Assembly (NCBI GenBank): GCA_044870185.1
Contig: JBIOYL010000300.1
Coordinates: forward strand, 1-12,297
DNA length: 12,297 nt
Reading direction: 5' to 3'
DNA from: JBIOYL01 sp044870185
GTDB taxonomy: Bacteria > Actinomycetota > CALGFH01
Both the position numbers and the translations under genes were made by a program. The number at the start of each line of letters is the position of its first letter. Positions within the stretch are counted from its first letter, which is position 1. A model generated the notes under the pieces. It was given only the letters and a program-made list of their open reading frames with translations, made no database searches and had not been told where the DNA came from. Shown here one piece after another: positions 1-6,940 of this stretch.

Positions 1-39
1 CTTGGCTGGCGGGAAGGGGACGGGCCTCGTCGGGACGGG

Positions 40-699
40 TCAGCCGCCGGCGGCGGGGCCGGGGGGTGGCGTCGCCTGGCCGCGCACGGCGGCGACCAGC
101 TCGCGGGTCGCGGCGACCGGGTCGGCCGCGGCGCCGACGAACGAGGCGACGGCTACGCCGGCAGCGCCGGTGGCCAGCACGTCGGCGGCGTTGGCGGGGA
201 TGATGCCGCCGACGCCGACGACGGGCAGCGCGGTCGAGGCGACGACGGCGCGCAGGCCGTCCAAGCCACGGGCGGCCGCCTCCGGCTTGGTCGCCGTCGG
301 CCACACGGTGACCCCGAGATAGTCGGCGCCGGCCGCCTCGGCCGTGGCCGCCTGCTCCGGGTCGTCGACGCTGATGCCGAGGACCATGCGTTCGCCGATG
401 CGCTCGCGGGCGCCCGCCAGGTCGTCGCCCTGGCCGAGGTGGACGCCCATCGCACCGGCCCGGACCGCCAGGTCGATGCGATTGTTGACGACGAACAGCA
501 CGCCGCGCTCGCGGCAACGGCCGGCCAGCTCGCGGGCCAGCGGCTCGAGCTCGTCGTCGCGGTACTCGGGCGCCCGGAGCTGGAGCGCGTTGGCGCCTCC
601 GGCGAGGGCGGCCGCCGCGACCTCGGCGTGCCCGCGGCCGGGCACCAGGCCGGAGGAGGTGATGACGTAGACGCGCAGGACGAGCAGGCGTCGCGGCAT
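40..699 (-). CDS. thiE: Thiamine-phosphate synthase-like protein (ThiE/TenI family), diverged active site
   Basis: This 219-residue TIM-barrel protein belongs to the family that joins HMP-pyrophosphate to thiazole phosphate to make thiamine phosphate. Recognisable blocks, in order, are GGANALQLR (pyrophosphate side), VVNNRIDLA, GVHLGQGDD, LGISVDD, DYLGVTVWPTATKP and VVGVGGI. The length is normal for ThiE. Compared with B. subtilis ThiE from memory, the metal-binding Asp of the NDx block is Asn, and the Glu-Lys of QxREK is Ala-Pro. The second metal Asp (GQGD), the Ser of GIS and the Lys of TATKP are kept. It could therefore be a weak ThiE, or a TenI-like thiazole tautomerase or paralogue. The ATG at 699 is chosen because a TANNNT box lies 7 bases upstream. 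It follows the GT4 gene by 36 bases. The partner thi genes, if any, would lie beyond the left edge. The family is sure; the exact activity is less so. Confidence 0.88.
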   Translation of the reverse strand: MPRRLLVLRVYVITSSGLVPGRGHAEVAAAALAGGANALQLRAPEYRDDELEPLARELAGRCRERGVLFVVNNRIDLAVRAGAMGVHLGQGDDLAGARERIGERMVLGISVDDPEQAATAEAAGADYLGVTVWPTATKPEAAARGLDGLRAVVASTALPVVGVGGIIPANAADVLATGAAGVAVASFVGAAADPVAATRELVAAVRGQATPPPGPAAGG

Positions 700-706
700 G
701 GCATGC

Positions 707-712
707 AGCGTA
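707..712 (-). promoter_or_regulatory. Putative -10 box (TACGCT) for a leaderless thiE-like transcript
   Basis: On the minus strand TACGCT ends 7 bases before the ATG at 699, and there is no Shine-Dalgarno sequence in between. TANNNT at this distance is the usual -10 layout of leaderless genes in actinobacteria. No good -35 was found. The site lies just past the stop codon of the GT4 gene. Confidence 0.35.
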
Positions 713-735
713 CCAGCCGGCCGGCGTGCGCCGGT

Positions 736-1908
736 TCAGATCGCTGGCCGGCGGGCCAGCACCTCGGCGTAGACCTCGGCGTAGGCGCGGGCGGCGGCGC
801 GGGCGCCGAAGCGGCCGAGCGCGGCCGCCCGTGCCCGTCCGGCCAGGTCGGCGGCCGCGGCCGGCTGGGCGACGACGTCCTCCACGACCCGGGCGAGGGC
901 CTGCGGTTCGCCTGGGGGGAACGTGCGGCCGGTCCGGCCGTCGGCCACCACGTCGACGAGCCCGCCCGAGGCGGCCGCGACCACGGGCGCCCCGGCAAGC
1001 TGGCCTTCCACCGCGACGAGCCCGAGCCCCTCGTCGCGGCCGGGGACGAGCAGGACGGCCGCCCGGCGGTAGCGCTCGGCCAGCTCCACCTGCGCCAGCC
1101 CGGCCTCCCAGCGCACCCGCCCGGCGATGCCCAGCTCGGCGGCCAGCGTGCGCAGCGCCGCCTCGCGCGGACCGTCGCCGACGACCCGCAGCGGCAGGGC
1201 GGCCGCCGGGCCGGTCAGCGCGGCCACCGCTTGCAGGGCCACGTCGGCGCCCTTCTGGCCGTCCAGCCGGCCGACGAACAGCAGCTCGGTCCGGGGCTCC
1301 GCGCCGGGGGTGAAGGTGGCCTCGTCGACCGGCATGGGCGCGACCCGGATGCGGTCGGCGCAGCCGGGCGCCATGGCGGCCGCCTGGTCGCGCAGCCAGC
1401 TCGACACGACGGTCACGGCGGCCGAGGCGCACAGCACCCGGGCGCAGGCCGCCCGGGCCGCCGCCCGGCCGGCGGCCAGCCGCACGTCGGTGCCGTGCAG
1501 GGTGGTGACCAGGGGGCGGGCGCGCGCGGCCAGCGCCTGGAGCCCACCCGGGAACCACCAGTGGGCGTGGACGAGGTCGGCGCCGGGGACGGCCCGGCAG
1601 GCGGCGACCGTGCCGGCGGCGAGCAGGCCGACCAGGGCGGCGGCGCCCCGCGGGCTCGCCGCCCGCAGATGCATCCCGCCGGTGTAGGCGATCGTCTCGG
1701 CCCGGGCCGGCGCATAGCGGTAGCGCCGGACCTCGATGCCGTCGATACGCTCCCGTGCGGCCAGACCGGGCGCCGACGGGGCGAGCGCCTCGACGGTGAC
1801 GCCGTCTGCGGCGAGCGCCCGCGCCAGCCGCAGCAGGAAGCCGCCCGGCAGGTCGTCCCGATGGCGGGGGAAGGCATGGGTGAGGAAGACCACCCTGGTG
1901 TGGTTCAT
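736..1908 (-). CDS. Glycosyltransferase family 4 (GT-B fold)
   Basis: This 390-residue protein has the two Rossmann domains of a retaining GT4 enzyme. The N-terminal domain opens with VVFLTHAFPR and a Gly-rich acceptor loop (DLPGGFLLRLARAL). It continues with HAHWWFPGG and TTLHGTDVRL, both typical of sugar or lipid acceptor glycosyltransferases. The C-terminal domain has LLFVGRLDGQKG (nucleotide-sugar phosphate contacts) and the catalytic E-x7-E motif at E293 and E301 within RDEGLGLVAVEG. There is no signal peptide or membrane segment, so it probably acts at the cytoplasmic membrane face. Donor and acceptor cannot be read from sequence. The start is the ATG at 1908, with TAGGCT 7 bases upstream. 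It lies 70 bases after the SMC gene and 36 before the thiE-like gene. No functional link to either is evident. Confidence 0.88.
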   Translation of the reverse strand: MNHTRVVFLTHAFPRHRDDLPGGFLLRLARALAADGVTVEALAPSAPGLAARERIDGIEVRRYRYAPARAETIAYTGGMHLRAASPRGAAALVGLLAAGTVAACRAVPGADLVHAHWWFPGGLQALAARARPLVTTLHGTDVRLAAGRAAARAACARVLCASAAVTVVSSWLRDQAAAMAPGCADRIRVAPMPVDEATFTPGAEPRTELLFVGRLDGQKGADVALQAVAALTGPAAALPLRVVGDGPREAALRTLAAELGIAGRVRWEAGLAQVELAERYRRAAVLLVPGRDEGLGLVAVEGQLAGAPVVAAASGGLVDVVADGRTGRTFPPGEPQALARVVEDVVAQPAAAADLAGRARAAALGRFGARAAARAYAEVYAEVLARRPAI

Positions 1909-1915
1909 CCGTGCG

Positions 1916-1921
1916 AGCCTA
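1916..1921 (-). promoter_or_regulatory. Putative -10 box (TAGGCT) for a leaderless GT4 transcript
   Basis: TAGGCT on the minus strand sits exactly 7 bases before the ATG at 1908, with no ribosome-binding site between them. This suggests an own promoter and a leaderless message inside the 70-base gap after the SMC operon. No convincing -35 was found, and no T-tailed hairpin that would end the SMC transcript is visible in the gap. Confidence 0.33.
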
Positions 1922-1978
1922 CCGTGCCCGCGTGCGGGGAGGACACAGCCGGGGAACAGCCGGGTCGGGCTCCGCGGA

Positions 1979-4846
1979 TCAGGTCGGGGCCGGGGTGCTC
2001 GGGGCGCTGCCCGGCTGGCGCGCCAGCGCGCTCGTGCCGAGCCGGGACAGCAGGCGGATCGGGGGGCTGTAGGGGTCGGCCGGTCCGCGGGGCAGGAACG
2101 CCAGCTGCAGGTCGCACCAGGCGAGCCGGAGCGCCTCGGCGTTGGTGGGTATGGCCAGGATGAACTGGGTGTGGTCCTGCAGCCGGCGCATCAGCTCGGC
2201 CACCTGGTCGATGGTGACCGAGTCCAGGTGGGCGATGTGCTCGTCCATGACGAGCAGGTCGGCCGCCCCGTCGATGCTCGCCGTGGCGAGCAGGAGCAGC
2301 AGCGCGATCCTGGCCCGCTGGCCGCCCGAGTGGGCGGTGTCCTGGGCCGGACGTCTGGGCTCGCCGGGCCGGTGCGCGAGCAGCGCCTCGACCCCGTGGG
2401 CCTCGGGCCGCTCGCCGGGCACCAGCCGCAGCTCGCCCTCTGCCCCGACGAGCTGGCAGACATGGGCGAAGTGCGTCGACAGCAGGCGCACCGTGTTGCG
2501 GGCGTGCTCGTCGTAGCGCGTCCCGGCGTCCTCGACCCGGCCGGCCAGGCCGTCGGCCTCCTGGTTGCGCCTGGCCAGGTTGGCCTCGGCCGCCTCGACC
2601 GCGCGTGCCTGCTCGTCGCGCCGGCCGAGCACGGTCGGGTCGCGGACCTCGGGCCCGAAGCGGTCCGGGTCGGCCACCTCGCGGGCCAGCCAGTCCCGGT
2701 CGTGCACGAGCGACTCGGTGCCGGTCAGGTGCCCCCGGGCCAGGACCGCCTGCTGCTCCTCGGTGAGCTCGCGGGCGGCCAGGTCGGTCTCCAGCTGCGC
2801 CGCGCGGCCCTCGGCCTCGGCCAGCCGGGGCAGGGTGGAGGCGAGCCGAGCCTCCAGGCGCCCCTGGCGGTCCCGCGCCGCCGCCAGCTCGGCCGCCCGG
2901 GCGCCGCGCTGCTCGTCGACCGCGCGCAGCTCGCGGCGCAGCTTGTGGCGGCGGTCGATGAGCTCGGGCCTGCGGGCGTGGAGGTCGCGCACCGCACGCT
3001 CGGCCGCCGCCCGGCGCTGCTCCAGGTCGGCCACCGAGCGGGCGGCGTCGAGCACGCGCACGGCCCGGCTGAACGCGACCCGCCGGTCGGGGATGGTCGC
3101 CGCCGCCTCGGCCAGCCCGCCCCGGAGCCGCTCGAGCTCGGCTTCGGCGGCCGCCAGCCGCGCCGCCCGGGCGGCGCGGCCCAGGACCGGCGACGGGGGC
3201 GCCTGCAGCCGGGAGACCGCGTCCGCGTAGCGCATCCCGTCCGCGTCGACGGCGGTCCGTCCCCGCGTGGCGAGCTGGTGGGCCTGCCGGGCGTCCGCGG
3301 CGGCCAGGGCGTCGGTGCGCTCCAGGAGCAGCCCGAGCTCGACCGGGGCGACCAGCTTGGCCAGCACCCCGGTCGGCTCGCCGGCGCCGGTGCGGACGAT
3401 CCCGTGGCGATAGCCGGTCTCGGCGGCCAGGACGGTCGCGTCCCGGTACTGCTCCGAGGCGACCACGAGCGCCCAGAGGGCGTCCCCGAGGGCCGCCTCG
3501 GCCATGACCCGGGCTGCGTCGTCGGCGTCCTCCGGCAGGTCGACCAGGTCGGCGACGAGCTGCGCCGGGATGCCGGCGGCAGCCAGCCGCTCGCGGAAGG
3601 CGCCCACCTCGGCTGGCGGCACGGCCGCACCGGTACGGAGCGCCGCCACCTCGGCCTGTCGCCGGTCCAGGTCCGCGCGCAGGTCGGCCTCGCGCCGCAG
3701 CGCGGCGGTCAGGGCCCGCTCGGCCGTGGTCAGCTCGGCCTTGGCCGTCTCGGGCGTCCGCTGGCCGGCCAGGCTGGCCGCGCGGGCCGCGGCCACCTCG
3801 GTCTCGGCCAGGCGCATGTCGAGGCCGGCCACGCGGCCGTCCAGCGCCTGGAGCTCCTCGACGACCTCGTCGAGCTCCTGTTCCAGGGCGGCGGCCTGCT
3901 CGGCGAGCGCCTGGACCTCCTGGCCGATCGCGGGGACCTGCTCGGCCAGGGCCACGAGCCGCTCCTGGTCGGCACCTGCCCGGGCGGCCAGCCGGTCGCG
4001 CAGCACCCGCGCCGAGCCGAGCTCGTCGGACAGGTCGCGGTGCCCGGCTGCCGGCAGCAGGACCTGCTCCAGGCGCTGCAGGCGCTCCGACACCGTCACC
4101 CACTCCACGTGGCGGTCGGCCAGGCGCTCGAGCCGGGCCAGGGTGGCGCGCTCGGCCCGCTCCTGCTCGGCGGCGGCAAGGCAGGCCGCCCGGGCGCCGT
4201 CCAGGCGCTCGCGCGCCGCCCGCAAGGCGTCCAGCGGGCCCTGCCGGCCGGTCAGCTCCAGCAGCTTGCGCAGCAGGGCAGGCGGCGGCTCGTCGACCAG
4301 ACGGTCGATCGCCCCCTGCGGCAGGGCGAGCACGGCACGCAGGGCCCTGCTCATCCCGCTCTGGCAGAGCAGGTCGGCGTAGGAGCGCGGGCCGAGCCAG
4401 ACGTCGGGCGGGTTGTCCTCCAGGAACGCCTGCAGGTCGACCTCGATCGGCCGTTCCACGCCCCACCGCAGCCGGCCGGGCACGACCCGGTAGCGCCGCC
4501 CCTCGACGCTGACCAGGCACACCACGCTGACCCGGTCGGCGTCGGCAAGCTCCGGGCCGGCGGCCGAGAAGGGCCGGCCGCCATGGCCGCCGTGGGCGAA
4601 GGTGGCCCGCAGGAACGCCCGCTCGGCCGCGGCGCCCGAGCCGGCCCCGTCGAAGACGTAGCCGGCCGGGCTGCGCCCGCCGGCGAGGTCGGTGACCCCG
4701 AGCAGCACCTTGATGGCGTCGAGGAAGCAGGTCTTGCCCGACCCGTTCGGCCCGGTGATCACGTTGACGCCGCCCACGAGCAGCGGGATCGGATCCGGTC
4801 GCAGCGTGCCCCAGTGGACGAGCTGGACCTCCTCAACGCGTGGCAT
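1979..4846 (-). CDS. SMC-family ATPase of MksB/JetC type
   Basis: This 955-residue SMC protein is the motor of a DNA-binding or loop-extruding complex. The N-terminal head has Walker A GPNGSGKT at residues 32-39. Coiled coil rich in Ala, Arg, Glu and Leu follows. A hinge-like domain lies at about 415-490 (ARVMAEAALGDALWALVVASE resembles the canonical SMC hinge), near the exact middle. A second coil then leads to the C-terminal head, with signature SGGQ at 840-843 and Walker B DLLVMDE at 863-869 (catalytic E869) followed by the D-loop HLD. The H-loop His is absent; the strand reads FILAIPTN. It is shorter than housekeeping Smc, which is usually about 1,150-1,200 residues. The ATG at 4846 is chosen because AGGG lies 6 bases upstream; 4852 is the alternative. 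It overlaps the upstream gene by 14 bases, so translation is coupled. SMC identity is firm; the subfamily is inferred from context. Confidence 0.9.
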   Translation of the reverse strand: MPRVEEVQLVHWGTLRPDPIPLLVGGVNVITGPNGSGKTCFLDAIKVLLGVTDLAGGRSPAGYVFDGAGSGAAAERAFLRATFAHGGHGGRPFSAAGPELADADRVSVVCLVSVEGRRYRVVPGRLRWGVERPIEVDLQAFLEDNPPDVWLGPRSYADLLCQSGMSRALRAVLALPQGAIDRLVDEPPPALLRKLLELTGRQGPLDALRAARERLDGARAACLAAAEQERAERATLARLERLADRHVEWVTVSERLQRLEQVLLPAAGHRDLSDELGSARVLRDRLAARAGADQERLVALAEQVPAIGQEVQALAEQAAALEQELDEVVEELQALDGRVAGLDMRLAETEVAAARAASLAGQRTPETAKAELTTAERALTAALRREADLRADLDRRQAEVAALRTGAAVPPAEVGAFRERLAAAGIPAQLVADLVDLPEDADDAARVMAEAALGDALWALVVASEQYRDATVLAAETGYRHGIVRTGAGEPTGVLAKLVAPVELGLLLERTDALAAADARQAHQLATRGRTAVDADGMRYADAVSRLQAPPSPVLGRAARAARLAAAEAELERLRGGLAEAAATIPDRRVAFSRAVRVLDAARSVADLEQRRAAAERAVRDLHARRPELIDRRHKLRRELRAVDEQRGARAAELAAARDRQGRLEARLASTLPRLAEAEGRAAQLETDLAARELTEEQQAVLARGHLTGTESLVHDRDWLAREVADPDRFGPEVRDPTVLGRRDEQARAVEAAEANLARRNQEADGLAGRVEDAGTRYDEHARNTVRLLSTHFAHVCQLVGAEGELRLVPGERPEAHGVEALLAHRPGEPRRPAQDTAHSGGQRARIALLLLLATASIDGAADLLVMDEHIAHLDSVTIDQVAELMRRLQDHTQFILAIPTNAEALRLAWCDLQLAFLPRGPADPYSPPIRLLSRLGTSALARQPGSAPSTPAPT

Positions 4847-5522
4847 CGGCATCCCTGTCCGCGCTGATCTCGTCGGCCCGCCGCTGGATGTAGGCCATGC
4901 GCTGGTGGCGGGTGAGCAGCGCCCGCGCCTGCTCGGCCGCGGCGATCTCGTCGAGCGTGTCGAGCAGGGGGCCGGCGTAGAGCTGGCCTTCGCGGCTGAC
5001 CAGGAAGCCGGCCGCGGCGAGGCGGTCGAGGGTGACGTCGAGCTTGAGCCGGCCGCGGAACTGCTCGGCCAGGTCGGCCGGGTCGAGCCAGGTCTCCTCG
5101 ACGAGCCCGGCCGGCTGCCCACCTGGACCGCCCGGCTGCTCAGCCGGCTGCCCGCCCGGCCGCCCGGTCGGCCGCTCGCCCGGCGGCCCGCCCGGCCCGC
5201 CCGGCCCGCCCGGCCCGGTACCCGGCTCGGCGAGCCGGGCCCGCTCGGCGGGCAGGAAGCGCAGGTGCAGCCAACAGGCGGCAAGCACGGCGAGCTCCGG
5301 CTTGCCGAGGCGGACGACCGGGTCGTGCCCGTCGAGCTCGGGTAGAGAGCCCGCCAGGCGCGCGGCCCAGCGGTCCGACCTGGCCGCGTAGGTCAGCTCG
5401 CAGCCGGCGGCGGCAAGGCGGCGGCGCACCTCCTCCCGCACGCCCCCGTCGGCCAGCTCGGGCACTGCGGCTGCGGGCACCGAGCCGACGAGCAGGACGC
5501 GGCAGAGCTCGACCGGGGTCAC
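4833..5522 (-). CDS. Winged-helix KITE-type SMC subunit (MksE/JetB-like)
   Basis: This 229-residue protein sits between the kleisin-like and SMC genes. Residues 1-60 and 70-98 are helical (KPELAVLAACWLHLRFLPAER) and look like the first winged helix of an MksE/DUF4194-type subunit. Residues 100-139 are an almost pure Gly/Pro/Gln linker. Residues 145-200 (DLAEQFRG, LDRLAAAGFLVSREGQLYAGP) form a second winged helix with a clear wing. KITE proteins bind the kleisin and help load SMC complexes on DNA. The start is the GTG at 5522, which overlaps the stop of the upstream gene as GTGA. The gene's end overlaps the SMC start. Such nested spacing argues for fixed stoichiometry. The assignment rests on size, fold pattern and position rather than strong sequence identity. 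The DNA-binding-protein look is solid; the family name is inference. Confidence 0.68.
   Translation of the reverse strand: MTPVELCRVLLVGSVPAAAVPELADGGVREEVRRRLAAAGCELTYAARSDRWAARLAGSLPELDGHDPVVRLGKPELAVLAACWLHLRFLPAERARLAEPGTGPGGPGGPGGPPGERPTGRPGGQPAEQPGGPGGQPAGLVEETWLDPADLAEQFRGRLKLDVTLDRLAAAGFLVSREGQLYAGPLLDTLDEIAAAEQARALLTRHQRMAYIQRRADEISADRDADATR
5184..5217. repeat. 9-base tandem repeat coding a Gly-Pro linker
   Basis: On the plus strand the unit cggcccgcc is repeated almost perfectly 3.8 times, with no mismatch in the first three copies. Read on the minus strand it gives Gly-Gly-Pro steps in the linker of the KITE-like protein. Further degenerate Gly/Pro codons extend the low-complexity stretch to about 5106-5225. 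The period is a multiple of three, so copy-number change would keep the frame. Confidence 0.85.
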
Positions 5523-6865
5523 GGGCCGGCCTCGGGGTGGACCGGGCGCAGGAGGGTCCGCGAGATCGCATCCACCTCGTGCTGGCCGACGACGTCGAGG
5601 GCCGGCAGCGGATCGAGCTCGACGGCCAGGCTGCCGTCGCCGGCGGGGCCGAAGCGCGTCCACGCCTCCACCACGGCGCCGATGCGGGCGCTGGCCTCGG
5701 CCCACGACCCGCCGACCACCCAGTCGGCGAGCCGCGCGCCCTCCTGCTGGGCGAGGAGGGTCAGTGCCTCCGCGGCTGCCGCGACCGGGTCGGGCGCCGT
5801 GGCGGGGCGTTCGCCGCCGGGATGCTCGGCCTCGGGGTGCTCGCCGCCGGGGTGCTCGATCGCGGGGATGACCGGTTCGGGCAGGGCGACCGGGAGGAGC
5901 ACGTTGCGGCTGAGGTACTCGTCCAGCGCCGCGAAGGCGGCCGCCGGGTCGGCGGGGGGGACAGCCGAGGGCAGGCGGGCGTAGGTGACGAGGTCGGCCA
6001 GGGCGTCCAGGTCCATGGAGGCGACGAGCTGGCGCAGGTCGCGCCGCTCGGACTCGAGGCTGCCACGCATGAAGTCGTCCATCTGCCCGGTCAGCGCCGC
6101 CACGATCTCGCCCGCCAGCGACGCGACCTGGCCGACCAGCATGGCCGCGCGCCGCTGGGTGGCAGCGAAGCGAGGATCGGACCGGGGGCGGGACAGGACC
6201 TCGACATGGGCCTCGAAAAGGGCGGCCATGTCCGCCGCATGCGTGCGGGCCAGCTCGGCCGCCGCCAGCAGCTGGTCGTCCTGGCGGCTGGAGATGAGCG
6301 CGAGCAGCCGCTCGACGTCGGCCTCGAGCACTGCCGTGGCCGACTCCAGCGGCGCGAACAGCGCGTCCTCGGGCGCGTCCGCGGCCCGCGCCAGCGTCAT
6401 CGCCGCGGCGATCACCCTGACGAGGCGGCGTGCGTCCACGCCCGGCCCGAGCGCCACGGACACGGCGGCGAGCACCCGCCCCTCGTCGGACACCCAGTAG
6501 CTCTCGACCCCCAGGTCGGCCTTGACCAGGCCGGCTGCGCGCAGCTCGGCGAGGATGCGGGTGGCGGAGGCCGGCGCCAGCCAGGCGAGGTGGTCGGCCG
6601 CCTCCCTGAGGGTCCACCGGACGCACGGCCAGACGGCCAGCTCGTGGAGGACGGCAAGCGTCAGGTGCGCATGCTCGGGGCCGAGGAGGTCGGCGAACTT
6701 GGCGAGGAAGCCGAGCGGGCGCTCGGTGCCGGCGACCGCCCGTTCGTTGCCGGCGACCGCCTTCGCCCGGGCAGCATCGGTGACCAGCGGCGGCCGTGCC
6801 GCGAACCCCGGAGAGGGTAGATCGTCCGTTTCAGCACGATCATCAGGCCAGGGGGAAACCAGCAT
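5519..6865 (-). CDS. Putative kleisin-like SMC subunit (MksF/JetA position)
   Basis: This 448-residue protein is the first gene of the SMC operon. After a Pro-rich N-terminus it has a winged helix (LTLAVLHELAVWPCVRWTLREAADHLAW, then SATRILAELRAAGLVKADLG and a wing VESYWVSDEGRVL). A long helical middle follows (about residues 140-320), then a repeat-rich linker of EHPGG type near 335-360. A compact C-terminal domain ends at LLRPVHPEAGP. N-terminal winged helix, helical middle, flexible linker and C-terminal domain is the plan of MukF/MksF-type kleisins. I could not match it confidently to DUF3375 (JetA). The ATG at 6865 is preferred because TACGGT lies 6 bases upstream; GTG at 6880 would add 5 residues. 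Its stop overlaps the next gene by 4 bases (GTGA). The helix-turn-helix is clear; the kleisin role is inferred from architecture and neighbours. Confidence 0.6.
   Translation of the reverse strand: MLVSPWPDDRAETDDLPSPGFAARPPLVTDAARAKAVAGNERAVAGTERPLGFLAKFADLLGPEHAHLTLAVLHELAVWPCVRWTLREAADHLAWLAPASATRILAELRAAGLVKADLGVESYWVSDEGRVLAAVSVALGPGVDARRLVRVIAAAMTLARAADAPEDALFAPLESATAVLEADVERLLALISSRQDDQLLAAAELARTHAADMAALFEAHVEVLSRPRSDPRFAATQRRAAMLVGQVASLAGEIVAALTGQMDDFMRGSLESERRDLRQLVASMDLDALADLVTYARLPSAVPPADPAAAFAALDEYLSRNVLLPVALPEPVIPAIEHPGGEHPEAEHPGGERPATAPDPVAAAAEALTLLAQQEGARLADWVVGGSWAEASARIGAVVEAWTRFGPAGDGSLAVELDPLPALDVVGQHEVDAISRTLLRPVHPEAGP
5806..5880. repeat. 15-base imperfect tandem repeat in the kleisin-like gene
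   Basis: Five consecutive 15-base units begin at 5806, 5821, 5836, 5851 and 5866. The second to fourth share gntgctcg plus a final cgg. They encode five-residue repeats of the type EHPGG/EHPEA on the minus strand, in the linker before the C-terminal domain. The first and last units have drifted most. Confidence 0.75.
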
Positions 6866-6871
6866 CCACGC

Positions 6872-6877
6872 ACCGTA
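6872..6877 (-). promoter_or_regulatory. Putative -10 box (TACGGT) for the SMC operon
   Basis: TACGGT on the minus strand lies 6 bases before the ATG at 6865. A weak -35 candidate, TTCGCG, lies 17 bases further upstream. Neither the ATG nor the alternative GTG at 6880 has a good Shine-Dalgarno, so a leaderless start is plausible. The gap to the upstream CoA-ligase stop is only about 75 bases, so some read-through from that gene is also possible. Confidence 0.33.
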
Positions 6878-6940
6878 CACCCACCGTTCACCGACGCGAA
6901 CTCGGTGGTTCTCTCGAGTCGTCTCCCGGCTCCGCCTCGG

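Noticed and set aside
700..735. Thiamine (TPP) riboswitch before the thiE-like gene
   Set aside because: Only 36 bases separate it from the GT4 stop, too short for a TPP aptamer, and no conserved riboswitch core was seen.
712..735. Terminator hairpin after the GT4 gene
   Set aside because: CCGGCG/CGCCGG can pair, but the loop is only two bases and no T run follows.
1909..1978. Terminator between the SMC and GT4 genes
   Set aside because: A CCCGC/GCGGG stem exists but has an impossible 2-base loop and no T tract.
439..2163. 574-residue plus-strand open frame across thiE and the GT4 gene
   Set aside because: It runs antisense through two recognisable genes and has no domain of its own; a typical high-GC shadow.
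1736..4867. Very long open frame on the plus strand, opposite the SMC gene
   Set aside because: It is rich in Gly, Arg, Gln and Pro with no motif. It mirrors the GC-rich third positions of the SMC coding strand, which itself carries Walker A, signature and Walker B.
4847..5284. N-terminal extension of the SMC frame up to 5284
   Set aside because: The added residues are Ser/Arg/Pro-rich and antisense-like in character, and they overlap the KITE-like gene. The SMC fold begins at VEEVQLVHWG just after 4846.
5537..6820. 427-residue plus-strand open frame opposite the kleisin-like gene
   Set aside because: His/Gly/Arg-rich composition, no start signal and no motif; the minus-strand frame has a clear winged helix and coupled overlaps.
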